Source of the DNA: JARFUG01 sp050485365
GTDB taxonomy: Bacteria; Desulfobacterota; Desulfuromonadia; Desulfuromonadales; JACZKF01
Reading direction: 5' to 3'
Assembly: GCA_050485365.1 (NCBI GenBank)
Contig: JBJHBH010000007.1
Coordinates: 3,417 to 67,416, forward strand
DNA: 64,000 bases
Part shown: positions 25,127 to 33,589 of the stretch, one piece after another
How the letters are laid out: the number at the start of each line of letters is the position of its first letter
Position numbering within the stretch: the stretch's first letter is position 1
Translations under genes and position numbers: made by a program
Notes under the pieces: model-generated
The model's input: the letters and a program-made list of their open reading frames with translations, nothing else
Told to the model about the DNA's origin: nothing
Databases searched by the model: none

Positions 25127-25786
25127 ATGAAGAAATTTGTGTTTGCCCTGATGATCTGCCTCTTCGCTACGCCGGCTTTTGCCTTTCACCTCGGCCCGGC
25201 TACGCCGGCCGCGAGGGATCTGGGAAAAGTGAACGTAGGGGCCGGCTACTTTTTCTATCAGGGGGAATGGGAAAATCTCGATTTCGATCAGCACCGGATC
25301 TATCTGCATGCCGGATATCTCATGGGCATCGAAGACGAACCGCGCTGGGAGATCTTCGTTCGCGGCGGCGCCGCCGATCTGGAAATCAACGACCAGTTCG
25401 ACAGCGACTTCAAGCCGTTCGGCGGCGCGGGAGTTCGAGGGGCGTTTTACGACGGGAGGCATTTCGGCTGGGGACTCGTTGTGCAGGGGGCCTATTTCGG
25501 CCGTTTCAGCAGCGACGGATTCAGCATCCGCAACATGTGGGAAGCCCAAGCGGGGCTCCCCTTCCAGGCCAGGTTCGGGCAGGCCATCTTCTACGCCGGG
25601 CCGGTGGTATTCGGCAATCAAGCCAAACTACAGAACAACGCCGGCACAGGAAGGAACATCAACGAAGATCGGAACTTCGGTGGATTCGCCGGCATCGCTG
25701 TCGACGTCGGTCCTCTTCGCCTCGAAGCGGAAGCGCAATACAAGACCGAATTTTCCGGCGGTGGATTCGTATCGTACAGGTTTTGA
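25127..25786 (+). CDS. Outer-membrane beta-barrel protein, unknown function
   Basis: 219 aa. The signal peptide ends ATPAFAF. The rest is alternating beta-rich sequence with the aromatic C-terminal residue (SYRF) typical of barrel proteins inserted by the Bam machine. RBS GGAGGGAG precedes the ATG at 25127. It sits between the TPR lipoprotein and the Ig-like lipoprotein on the same strand, which suggests use with the Tad pilus or surface adhesin. I do not recognise a named family. Confidence 0.75.
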   Translation: MKKFVFALMICLFATPAFAFHLGPATPAARDLGKVNVGAGYFFYQGEWENLDFDQHRIYLHAGYLMGIEDEPRWEIFVRGGAADLEINDQFDSDFKPFGGAGVRGAFYDGRHFGWGLVVQGAYFGRFSSDGFSIRNMWEAQAGLPFQARFGQAIFYAGPVVFGNQAKLQNNAGTGRNINEDRNFGGFAGIAVDVGPLRLEAEAQYKTEFSGGGFVSYRF

Positions 25787-25841
25787 CCGATGATGGAATT
25801 CGCATCGGCAGAATCACTTTGATCTCGCTTCAGGGGGCATT

Positions 25842-28088
25842 ATGAAACGTTTGGTGGTTGGATTTCTGATTCTGTCATTGTTTTTTTCGCTCCAGGGTTG
25901 CGGAAGCGGAGACGGCAGCACCGATCTGGCCGGATTGCTGGAACCGCGTGAGGGGGACGTCGCCATTCCCGGCAGCCCGGCCTCGGTAAACGACGTCGCT
26001 TTAACGTTGGGACAAGAATCGGTCATTGCCGATGGGTCTTCAGTTGTCCTTGTCCGAGCCACCGTTCTCAACCTCGAAGGAGCACCCTTGGCCGGGATAA
26101 CGGTTAACTTCACGGCCACTGCGGGAACCTTGAGTAAGGATTCTGAAATCACCGACAAAGAGGGGCGCGCGGCCGTCTTCCTCGCAGCTCCGACGAAGCC
26201 TGCAGTAGCGGAGATCTTCGCCGATGTTTCCGGATTCTCGCGCAAAGGTACGATTTCTTTCATTCCCGGGCCTCCCGATCCGGACAAATCGATCATCTCG
26301 GTGCTTCCGAAAAGCCTTCCGGCCGATGGCTCGTCTCAGACGAACGTCACCGTCTCTCTTTACGACAAATATGAAAATCCTGTCGCAAACGGGACCAGCG
26401 TTACGCTTCTCTCCAACGGAGGGGGAAGCATCTTTACGACGGCGCTCCCGCCACGCACCCCGCAGAGCAACATCACGACAAGCGGAGGGGTTGCGACATT
26501 CTACTACACCGCACCTCAGCAGGCAGGTACGGTTACCTTAAGCCTCGCCGAGTTTGCCGACATCACTCAGACGGTCAACGTCGGATCTCTCTCTAGCGGA
26601 GAGCCGTCCAGCATCCGCATCTCCGTCAGCACTCCTCACCTGGCCGTCAAGGGAGTCGGACAACTCGATCTAACCACGTTCAAGATTGAAGTCCTGGATG
26701 ACGCGGGGAATTTCATCGATGAAAGACGTTATGAGAACCAACTCCTGAACAACCTGCGGGTCAGCTTCGCGACGCACCCCAAGGGGGGTGAATACATCAC
26801 TGGAGCGAGATCCACTCAGGACTCCGGCGGAAACCCCACCAAAGAATTCATCGACACACGGGCTTCGGGTTTCATCGACATCAGGACCGACGGAGGATCG
26901 GCCAACCTGAACCTGCAATCCGGCACTCTGCCCGGCTCGGTCGAGTTGCGCATCGAAGCTCTCTACGATGCCCATGGGGTGCTGCTTCCCCCTGAAAGGA
27001 GAGTCGTCGCAGCCCTTCCCCTGGCGGTGATCGCCTCCGGCCCACCCCACACCATCGTGCTGACCACACCGATTAGCGAAGCCGTTGAGAACCTGGGTGG
27101 CGGGGTCTACAGACGAATCGGAACGGCCATTGTCACCGATCGATACGGCAACACCGTACCTGACGGCACAGCGATTCATCTCGGCCTCGTCGATTCGGTA
27201 ATCGCATCGGGTCAGGCAGTCGTCAACGGTACAACGCTGCGTGCTGATGATGAGGACATTTTCAATTCAACCATTATCCGCAACGATTATCCCAGGGGTA
27301 TTCAGGCCAACGACCGCGTCATGCTAATGGATTTCGTCCCCCCTCAAGACAAGAGCCGCCATGTGGCGTTCATTGCGAACGGATCAAACCTGGAAGTTCA
27401 AACTCCGTATTCAATCGTAGACGAGACTGAACGACGCTTCATCGTCGGCGCATCCCTGATCGGAGGCAGCATTTCCGGGACCTTGGAGAGAGGCAATACC
27501 GACACCCTGACTCCCGGCACCACTCTGACGAGGAACGGTCTTGCTGACATCTTCGTCACTTATCCCGCCAATGCTTCAACAATCGGAGTCGGCTGTGGGT
27601 GGTTTCCACAGGTCGACATCCGGCACCAGCCGATCGGCTCGGCACGAGTCTTCGTTGTCGCTGAGTCGAGCGCTGATCCCGGCCCGCTCGATCTCGATCC
27701 TGGGGTGAAGTTTTCTGATCGGGCGACGACCATCGACGAAGGCAGATTCTGCTTCGCTCCCATCGCAGGATTCGGTCTGGAGGCCATTCCTTCAACCCTG
27801 CAACTGAACAATGGCGCCTCTGGAGACATTACCTTGATTCTGGAGGATGGCGGCGGGAAGATTCCTCTCCCCTTCTGGCCTGTTGGAGCATTTGTGGAAA
27901 TCACCGCGTCGGTCGAAGGGTCTTCTTTCCATCTCGTCGCCTCCGGATGTGAGACAAACCTTTTGGGCAGATGTGATTCGACCGTCACCGTCAGCGGAGC
28001 GACCATCACCGGAACCTACACCGCTGAAATCACCTACATTGCTGGAGACGCCAGAGCGAAGGCGCTTGTGAAAGTCATCGTTCCTTGA
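25842..28088 (+). CDS. Large Ig-like-domain lipoprotein (Big_1/invasin-type)
   Basis: 748 aa. Signal peptide with lipobox SLQGC (about residue 20). Two N-terminal bacterial Ig-like (Big_1) domains follow (VIADGSSVVLVRATVLN, then SLPADGSSQTNVTVSLYDKY), each with the L-P-G-x-T-V-T-F turn pattern. Then come two more divergent Ig-like units (VTDRYGNTVPDGTAIHLGL). The C-terminal part holds three cysteines near GCETNLLGRCDST. Such modules act as surface adhesins or spacers. No passenger/translocator domain is fused. A strong hairpin follows the stop. Confidence 0.8.
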   Translation: MKRLVVGFLILSLFFSLQGCGSGDGSTDLAGLLEPREGDVAIPGSPASVNDVALTLGQESVIADGSSVVLVRATVLNLEGAPLAGITVNFTATAGTLSKDSEITDKEGRAAVFLAAPTKPAVAEIFADVSGFSRKGTISFIPGPPDPDKSIISVLPKSLPADGSSQTNVTVSLYDKYENPVANGTSVTLLSNGGGSIFTTALPPRTPQSNITTSGGVATFYYTAPQQAGTVTLSLAEFADITQTVNVGSLSSGEPSSIRISVSTPHLAVKGVGQLDLTTFKIEVLDDAGNFIDERRYENQLLNNLRVSFATHPKGGEYITGARSTQDSGGNPTKEFIDTRASGFIDIRTDGGSANLNLQSGTLPGSVELRIEALYDAHGVLLPPERRVVAALPLAVIASGPPHTIVLTTPISEAVENLGGGVYRRIGTAIVTDRYGNTVPDGTAIHLGLVDSVIASGQAVVNGTTLRADDEDIFNSTIIRNDYPRGIQANDRVMLMDFVPPQDKSRHVAFIANGSNLEVQTPYSIVDETERRFIVGASLIGGSISGTLERGNTDTLTPGTTLTRNGLADIFVTYPANASTIGVGCGWFPQVDIRHQPIGSARVFVVAESSADPGPLDLDPGVKFSDRATTIDEGRFCFAPIAGFGLEAIPSTLQLNNGASGDITLILEDGGGKIPLPFWPVGAFVEITASVEGSSFHLVASGCETNLLGRCDSTVTVSGATITGTYTAEITYIAGDARAKALVKVIVP

Positions 28089-28105
28089 CGTAATGGGATT
28101 ATTCG

Positions 28106-28135
28106 GTCCCCTCTTCAACAAAAAGAAGAGGGGAC
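28106..28135. terminator. 11-bp hairpin between the Ig-like gene and the histidine kinase
   Basis: Arms GTCCCCTCTTC (28106-28116) and GAAGAGGGGAC (28125-28135) pair perfectly over an AACAAAAA loop. No U-run follows; it may be a partial terminator or attenuator before the kinase gene, whose start lies 17 bases on. Confidence 0.5.
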
Positions 28136-28151
28136 GTTCGGGGGGCATTTG

Positions 28152-29612
28152 ATGCAGAGGAACACCATGCCGTCGTGGCAAACAGCCCTTGAAGCCGGGC
28201 GCAAAGAGATACCGGCTTCGCTCTACGAGTCGCCGTGGCATCTGATGGCCATCATGCTCTGCGCCATCTTTTTTGCCGAAGTCACGATGATGGGACTTCT
28301 CTATCTTTTTCTTTACCTCCCCTTGCCTCACGCCCTCTGGTATTCCCTCGATATCCGGCTGATCATTTTCGTTCTCATTCCTCTTTTGCTCATCGCCTTT
28401 CTCTTTCCGCCCCTCGTCTATTTCGTGCTGCGACCGTTGCGGCGCAACATCTCAGAGCGGCGCAAGGTGGAGGAAGCTCTTTCGCGGCAGGAGAAGAACT
28501 TCCGGTCGCTGGCGGAGAACTCCCCCGATCTCATCATGCGCTTCGACCGTCAGTTCCGCTTCGTCTACGTCAATCCGGCCTTCGAGCGCAACGTCGCCAT
28601 TCTGGCGGACTCGATCATCGGCAAGACCGGGCGAGAGCTGGGCATCATGCGGGTTCTCTGCGAGGCCTGGGAGAAGGAGATCTGTCTGGCGTTCTCCAGC
28701 GGCCGAGCGGCGCTCATCGAAACGTCCTATCCGATATCCGGACCCTCCGTCTTCGAGGCCCGGCTGGTGCCGGAGGTTGCGGCCGACGGATCCATCCCTT
28801 CGGTTCTGGTGATTTCACGCGACATCACCGAGCGCAAGAACAACGAGTCGGAGCTGCGCTCTTCGCGGGAAGAGCTGCGCCAACTGTCGCGGCACCTCGA
28901 AAAGGTGCGGGAGGAGGAGCGTACGCGCATCGCCAGGGAGATCCACGACGAGCTCGGGCAGGTCCTTGCGACGCTGTCGATGGAAACGGCCCTGGTGGAG
29001 TGCGAGCTCCCCCCCGAGGGGGAGCTCAGTCGGAAAGTCTCTTCGATGAAGGGGCTCATCGATTCGACCATCAGGACGGTTCAGCGCGTCTCGGCGGAGC
29101 TGCGGCCGATCATGCTCGACGATCTCGGGCTTGCGGCGGCGATCCAGTGGCATTGCGGCGAATTCCAGAAAAGGACCGGCATTCGCTGCGACATCCGCAT
29201 CGGCCTGAAGGGCGACGGCCCCGACCGGGAGCGCTCCACCGCCCTCTTTCGTATCCTGCAGGAGACGTTGACGAACGTCCTTCGGCATGCGGAGGCAACG
29301 CGGGTCTCGGTGCGCCTGTCGGAAAACGCCGAAGGTTTCACGCTGCAGGTCAGCGACAACGGTCGCGGCATCACGCGGGGCGAGATCAACGGCCAGCGCT
29401 CGCTGGGACTTCTCGGCATGCGCGAGCGTGCGGGGTTTCTGGGCGGAACGGTGGAAATCGAAGGATATGCACAACGGGGAACGACGGTGAAGGTGAGCCT
29501 CCCCCGCGAACCCGAGGCGAGACCCGTTCTATCGCTGAGAAAGGCGGCATCCGACAGCCTGGAGCCTGGAACCGGAGGCCTGAAAGCAGAGCGGAGCACG
29601 GATGCCGCGTAG
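28152..29612 (+). CDS. PAS-domain sensor histidine kinase, NarL/DegS type
   Basis: 486 aa. Two membrane segments (about 31-58 and 68-93) with a very short loop, then a PAS domain (NSPDLIMRFDRQFRFVYVNP, about 120-225). The dimerisation/phospho-site has H265 in AREIHDELGQ, and the HATPase domain has N-box NVLRHAEA and G-box DNGRGI. The HisKA_3 type pairs with LuxR-type response regulators, and one follows at 29710. The frame also opens at a TTG three bases earlier. It probably senses a cytoplasmic signal through PAS, since almost no periplasmic loop is present. Confidence 0.9.
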   Translation: MQRNTMPSWQTALEAGRKEIPASLYESPWHLMAIMLCAIFFAEVTMMGLLYLFLYLPLPHALWYSLDIRLIIFVLIPLLLIAFLFPPLVYFVLRPLRRNISERRKVEEALSRQEKNFRSLAENSPDLIMRFDRQFRFVYVNPAFERNVAILADSIIGKTGRELGIMRVLCEAWEKEICLAFSSGRAALIETSYPISGPSVFEARLVPEVAADGSIPSVLVISRDITERKNNESELRSSREELRQLSRHLEKVREEERTRIAREIHDELGQVLATLSMETALVECELPPEGELSRKVSSMKGLIDSTIRTVQRVSAELRPIMLDDLGLAAAIQWHCGEFQKRTGIRCDIRIGLKGDGPDRERSTALFRILQETLTNVLRHAEATRVSVRLSENAEGFTLQVSDNGRGITRGEINGQRSLGLLGMRERAGFLGGTVEIEGYAQRGTTVKVSLPREPEARPVLSLRKAASDSLEPGTGGLKAERSTDAA

Positions 29613-29709
29613 ACGACCTTGATGAGGGCGACGATCGCTGCTTGTCGAAAAAACCGAATCTCTTCTGCAAAGAACCCAATACCGCCGCGAAGCGGATGAC
29701 GGATTGCCC

Positions 29710-30348
29710 ATGCACGGATTCAAACGAATTCTCATCGCCGACGATCACGCCATCTTTCGGGAGGGGCTCAGGCAGGTCATCGCCAAAAAGGCCGAATCGG
29801 CTTTGATCGATGAAGCGGCGAACGGCGCCGAGGCGCTGAAAAAAGTGTTGGAGACCCGATACGACCTGATCCTCCTCGACATCTCCATGCCGGGGAGGAA
29901 CGGGCTTGACATCCTGATGGAGCTCAAGCGCATCCGGCCCGAGCTGCCGGTCCTCATGTTGAGCATGCATCCGGAGGAGCAGTACGCGATCCGCGCCCTG
30001 CGGGCCGGCGCCTCGGGGTACATCACCAAAGGGTGCGCCCCCGCCGAGCTCCTTGCCGCCATGAATCTGGCGATGGAGGGGAAGAAGTACGTCAGTCCGT
30101 CCTTGGCCGACGTCCTCGTCTCCACAATGGACGGCGCAGGGGAGAGACCGATCCACAGCGAGCTCTCCAACCGCGAATACCAGATCCTGTGCATGATCGG
30201 CTCGGGGAAGACCGCCGGCGGCATCGCCGAAGAGCTCGCCCTGAGCATCAAGACCGTCAGCACCCACCGGGCGAATCTGCTGAAAAAGATGAATCTGAAG
30301 AACAATGCCGAACTGACGCGGTATGCGATAGAACAGCAGCTGGTTTGA
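29710..30348 (+). CDS. LuxR/FixJ-type response regulator
   Basis: 212 aa. Receiver domain with D11/D12, phospho-acceptor D57 (LILLDISMP) and KG near 109. C-terminal LuxR helix-turn-helix: LSNREYQILCMIGSGKTAGG through SIKTVSTHRANLLKKM. It is the cognate partner of the kinase 97 bases upstream. The pair lies at the end of the tad run, so control of pilus or surface-protein genes is a reasonable guess, not shown by sequence. Confidence 0.93.
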   Translation: MHGFKRILIADDHAIFREGLRQVIAKKAESALIDEAANGAEALKKVLETRYDLILLDISMPGRNGLDILMELKRIRPELPVLMLSMHPEEQYAIRALRAGASGYITKGCAPAELLAAMNLAMEGKKYVSPSLADVLVSTMDGAGERPIHSELSNREYQILCMIGSGKTAGGIAEELALSIKTVSTHRANLLKKMNLKNNAELTRYAIEQQLV

Positions 30349-30382
30349 AAAGTAATTTTGAATGAACTTCTAAAGCAAACTC

Positions 30383-30411
30383 GCCACGAATACACACGAA
30401 TACACACAGAT
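30383..30411. repeat. CACGAATACA half-element
   Basis: Two CACGAATACACA units in tandem (CCACGAATACACACGAATAC). It is the left-arm type of the inverted repeat found after cpaA at 14512-14596; here no right arm is present. Confidence 0.65.
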
Positions 30412-30444
30412 ATAAAAGCACCTACCCTTACAAGCAGGATCATG

Positions 30445-30528
30445 GTAGGGGCGTGATTCATCGCGCCCGAATTGCATTTTGATTTGACCGTTTATCCGGA
30501 ACAAGGGCGCAATGAATTGCGCCCCTAC
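30445..30528. repeat. Inverted pair of REP-like palindromes
   Basis: The left copy begins GTAGGGGCGTGATTCATCGC (30445-30468 with its GCCC end). The right copy, GGGCGCAATGAATTGCGCCC then CTAC, ends at 30528, in inverted orientation, with a 36-base AT-rich spacer. Two inverted copies about 40 bases apart match the REPIN arrangement. Confidence 0.8.
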
Positions 30529-30530
30529 AG

Positions 30531-30560
30531 TTCAAAATTCAAAATCCAAAATTCAAAATT
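30531..30560. repeat. TTCAAAATT tandem repeat at the dnaE 3' end
   Basis: About three TTCAAAATT/CCAAAATT units. The minus-strand dnaE stop (30553-30555) and its last codons lie inside. The same family lies at 36105-36185. Confidence 0.7.
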
Positions 30561-33500
30561 TCCCCTCATCCAAAAACCCCACCCACTCCACCGTCAGCGT
30601 CGCCACGCCGTACTCCTCTTCCACCTTCCCTTTGAGCAGATAGGGGCGATGCCGCGTCAGCTTCCGGCAAAAGCGGGCGTAGGCGGCGGGGAAGAAGGTG
30701 GCGTCGAAGATGGCGGTGGTGTCTTCGAAGGAGACGAACTCCATGGGGCGGCCGTCCTTATCCTGCACCGTCTTGGCCGTCACCCACCAGCCGGCGACGG
30801 TGACGTAGCGCCCCGTCCACTGAAGGAGATCGGCGGCGGGGACCGGTTTCAGGCGCGACAGCGCCAGCCGGTGCAGTGAGAGGGGGTGGCGCGAGACGAG
30901 CATCCCCAGCGTCTCGATCTCCTGGCGCAGCACCTCCTCCTCGTCGTAGGGGGGCGGGCTGGGGAGAGTCGCAGGCGCCTCGGGAAAGAGGAGTCCGCTT
31001 TGCTGCGGCTCGTGGTGATGGTGGGCGAGCAGCTCCCACAGCAGAGCCGGGCGGCGCGCCATCCCCTCCAGCGTGTCGAAGCACCCCGCTTTCACCAGAC
31101 GGCGCACGTCGGCCGAGTCGATGAGGACCCGCCGCAGAAAATCACGGAAGCTTCCGAATCGCCCCCCTCCCCTCGCTTCAATAAGTGCCTCCACCGCGCG
31201 TCGGGTCAGCCCCTGCACCTGCATCAGCCCGATGCGCACCTCTCTCCCCTTCCCTCTGTACGGATAGTCGCTCTCGTTGATATCGGGCGGCAGAATGCGC
31301 AGACCCAGCCGCCGCCCCTCGGAGAGATAAGCGAAGGGGGAATAGTATCCCCCCTGATTGGAGATCACCGCCGCCACAAACTCGGCCGGGTGGTTGGCCT
31401 TGAGATACGCCGATTTGCAGCTCACCAGAGCGTACGAGGCCGAGTGCGGCTTGCAGAAGGAGTATCCGCCGAAGGAGAGGATCTGCTCCCACGCCCGCTC
31501 CAGCACCTCCTGCGCCACTCCCTTCTTTGCGCCCCCTGCAAAAAACATCCGCCGGTAGTCGGCGAGTTTTTTCGCCTTGTGCTTCTTGCTGATGATCTTG
31601 CGCAGTTGGTCGCCGTCGAAGGGAGAGAAATCAGCCAGCGCCATCGCCATCTGGGTGATCTGCTCCTGGTAGATGGCGATGCCGTAGGTTTCGTCGAGCA
31701 CCTCGCGCAGCAGCGGATGGAGCGGCTCCCAGGCTTTGCCGCGCATGCGCGCCACGAACTCGCGGATGAAGCTGTTGGCGGCGGGGCGGATGATGGAGGA
31801 CGCCATCACCAGATGCTCGAAGATGTCGCACGCAAGGGCGACCTGCGTGGGCTCTTCCCCCCACATGCGCCGCAGCAACTGGCGGGTGGCCGGCGACTCG
31901 ATGTAGAAGCACCCCATGCTCGCACCGCGCTGCAGGAGCCTGCGGGTCGCCTCGTCGGCCAAGGGGTCCCAACTCGCGTAATCGATATGGCGCCCGGTAT
32001 TCGCTTCCACCGCCGCCATGGCGTCGCGGATGACGGCGAGAGAGCGGTTCCCCAGGATGTCGATCTTCACCAGCCCGGCGGCCTCGGCTTGGTCTTTTTC
32101 CCACTGGATGAGGGGGAGCCCCTTGGCCGAGACCTCCACGGGGACGTAGCGGCGGATCTCGTCGGGGACGACGATGAGCCCCCCGCAGTGCAGCGAAAGG
32201 TGGCGCAATTGCCCCTTCAGGCCCGAGGCGACGGCGATGATCTCGCGCCACTCCTCCCCCAGCGTCTCCCCCTGAAAGAGCGGGTGGCGCGTCACCGCAC
32301 CGGCGGCCTGGTCGGCCTTCCAGTAGCCGGAGATGCGCTCGGTGACTTCGCGGATCTCCCCCTCGGGCATCCCGTAGACCTTGGCAACCTCACGCAGGGC
32401 GGCGCGCCCCTTGAACCCCACCTGATTCGAGACCATGGCGGCGCGCCGCGCCCCGTAGCGGGCGAAGGCGAAGTCGAGGACGGCGTCACGCTCGTCCCAC
32501 GGAAAGTCGATGTCGATATCGGGCGGATCGATGCGCCCTGGGTTGAGAAAGCGCTCGAAGAAGAGGTTGTAACGTATCGGATCGACGTGGGTAATCTCAA
32601 GGCAGTACGCGACGAGCGACGCCGCGGCGCTCCCCCGCCCGCAGGTGCGCGGCGAACGGCGGGCGATCTCCTCCACCACCAGAAAGTAGTGAGCGAACCC
32701 CTTGTCGCGGATGATCGAGAGCTCTTTGCCCAGGCGCGCCTCCACCGTCTCGTCGATGGCGCCGTAGCGCTTCAGCGCCCCCTTGCGGGCGCGCGCCTCC
32801 AGTTCGGCGAAGGCCTCGCCATCCGCCATCCCCCGGAAGGCGGGGAAGATCGTCTCGGAGAAGTCCCAGTCGGTGCGGCACATCTCGGCCGCCCTTACTG
32901 TATTCTCCAGAGCCTGGGGGCAGTGAGGGAAGAAGTCGGCCATCCGCTCCGACGCCAGAAGAATGTCTCCCTCCCGGGCGCACAGATCCGGGCTCAGGCG
33001 TGAGAGCTTGGTATTCAGGGCGATGGCGCGCCGCACCCGGTGCAAGGGGAAATCCCCCGCGTTCAAGAAGACCGCCCGGCTCGTGGCGAGCGGCGGAAGG
33101 CGCAACTCCCGCGCCAGCGCCAGGGCCTTGTGCATGCCGTGACCGGGGGAGAGCTCGACGAAGAGCCCTTCGGGGGATTGTCGCCGAAGGGGAGCAAGGA
33201 CGTGCGGATCGTCGGAGAGGACGAGGAGCCCCGAGCGGCGCCGGGGAAGCTCGGCGGCGAGATCGAACCCCTCGCGGCAGTGCAGGTCGGAGAGGAGCCG
33301 GCACAGATCGGCGTACCCCTCTTCGTCCCGGGCGAGCAGAACCGCCCGGTGCCGCTTCGTCACCGCCTCGGCGCCAAAGATCGGCGTGATGCCAGCCTCC
33401 TTCGCGGCCTCCAGAAAGCGAGGGATGCCGTAGAGGCCGTTGCGGTCGGTGAGCGCCAGGCGCGACATCCCCATCCCCTTCGCCGCCGCGCACAGGGCCT

Positions 33501-33561
33501 CGGGAGGGTGAATCCCCCAGGATGGAGAGAGGCAGGAGTGGGTGTGCAGGTGAGTGAACAT
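30553..33561 (-). CDS. DNA polymerase III alpha subunit, short DnaE-type paralogue
   Basis: 1002 aa, shorter than replicative DnaE (about 1160). PHP domain at the N-terminus (HLHTHSCLSPSWG, ALTDRNGLYG). Palm with the two catalytic aspartates in PDIDIDFPWDERD, and a third in VKIDILGNRSLAVI. Helix-hairpin-helix-like region, then a C-terminal OB domain (YVTVAGWWVTAKTVQDKDG). The overall length and C-terminus suggest an accessory or error-prone (DnaE2/ImuC-like) polymerase, but the imuA/imuB genes usually next to ImuC are absent here. The start at 33561 begins directly at the PHP motif; a longer frame to 33873 is unlikely to be coding. hrpB begins 28 bases upstream. Confidence 0.88.
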   Translation of the reverse strand: MFTHLHTHSCLSPSWGIHPPEALCAAAKGMGMSRLALTDRNGLYGIPRFLEAAKEAGITPIFGAEAVTKRHRAVLLARDEEGYADLCRLLSDLHCREGFDLAAELPRRRSGLLVLSDDPHVLAPLRRQSPEGLFVELSPGHGMHKALALARELRLPPLATSRAVFLNAGDFPLHRVRRAIALNTKLSRLSPDLCAREGDILLASERMADFFPHCPQALENTVRAAEMCRTDWDFSETIFPAFRGMADGEAFAELEARARKGALKRYGAIDETVEARLGKELSIIRDKGFAHYFLVVEEIARRSPRTCGRGSAAASLVAYCLEITHVDPIRYNLFFERFLNPGRIDPPDIDIDFPWDERDAVLDFAFARYGARRAAMVSNQVGFKGRAALREVAKVYGMPEGEIREVTERISGYWKADQAAGAVTRHPLFQGETLGEEWREIIAVASGLKGQLRHLSLHCGGLIVVPDEIRRYVPVEVSAKGLPLIQWEKDQAEAAGLVKIDILGNRSLAVIRDAMAAVEANTGRHIDYASWDPLADEATRRLLQRGASMGCFYIESPATRQLLRRMWGEEPTQVALACDIFEHLVMASSIIRPAANSFIREFVARMRGKAWEPLHPLLREVLDETYGIAIYQEQITQMAMALADFSPFDGDQLRKIISKKHKAKKLADYRRMFFAGGAKKGVAQEVLERAWEQILSFGGYSFCKPHSASYALVSCKSAYLKANHPAEFVAAVISNQGGYYSPFAYLSEGRRLGLRILPPDINESDYPYRGKGREVRIGLMQVQGLTRRAVEALIEARGGGRFGSFRDFLRRVLIDSADVRRLVKAGCFDTLEGMARRPALLWELLAHHHHEPQQSGLLFPEAPATLPSPPPYDEEEVLRQEIETLGMLVSRHPLSLHRLALSRLKPVPAADLLQWTGRYVTVAGWWVTAKTVQDKDGRPMEFVSFEDTTAIFDATFFPAAYARFCRKLTRHRPYLLKGKVEEEYGVATLTVEWVGFLDEGKF

Positions 33562-33589
33562 GGCGCCGGGCTTTAGATTCGTCGAAAGG

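Noticed and set aside
30886..33003. Long plus-strand frame opposite dnaE
   Set aside because: No recognisable domain; polymerase motifs on the minus strand are intact.
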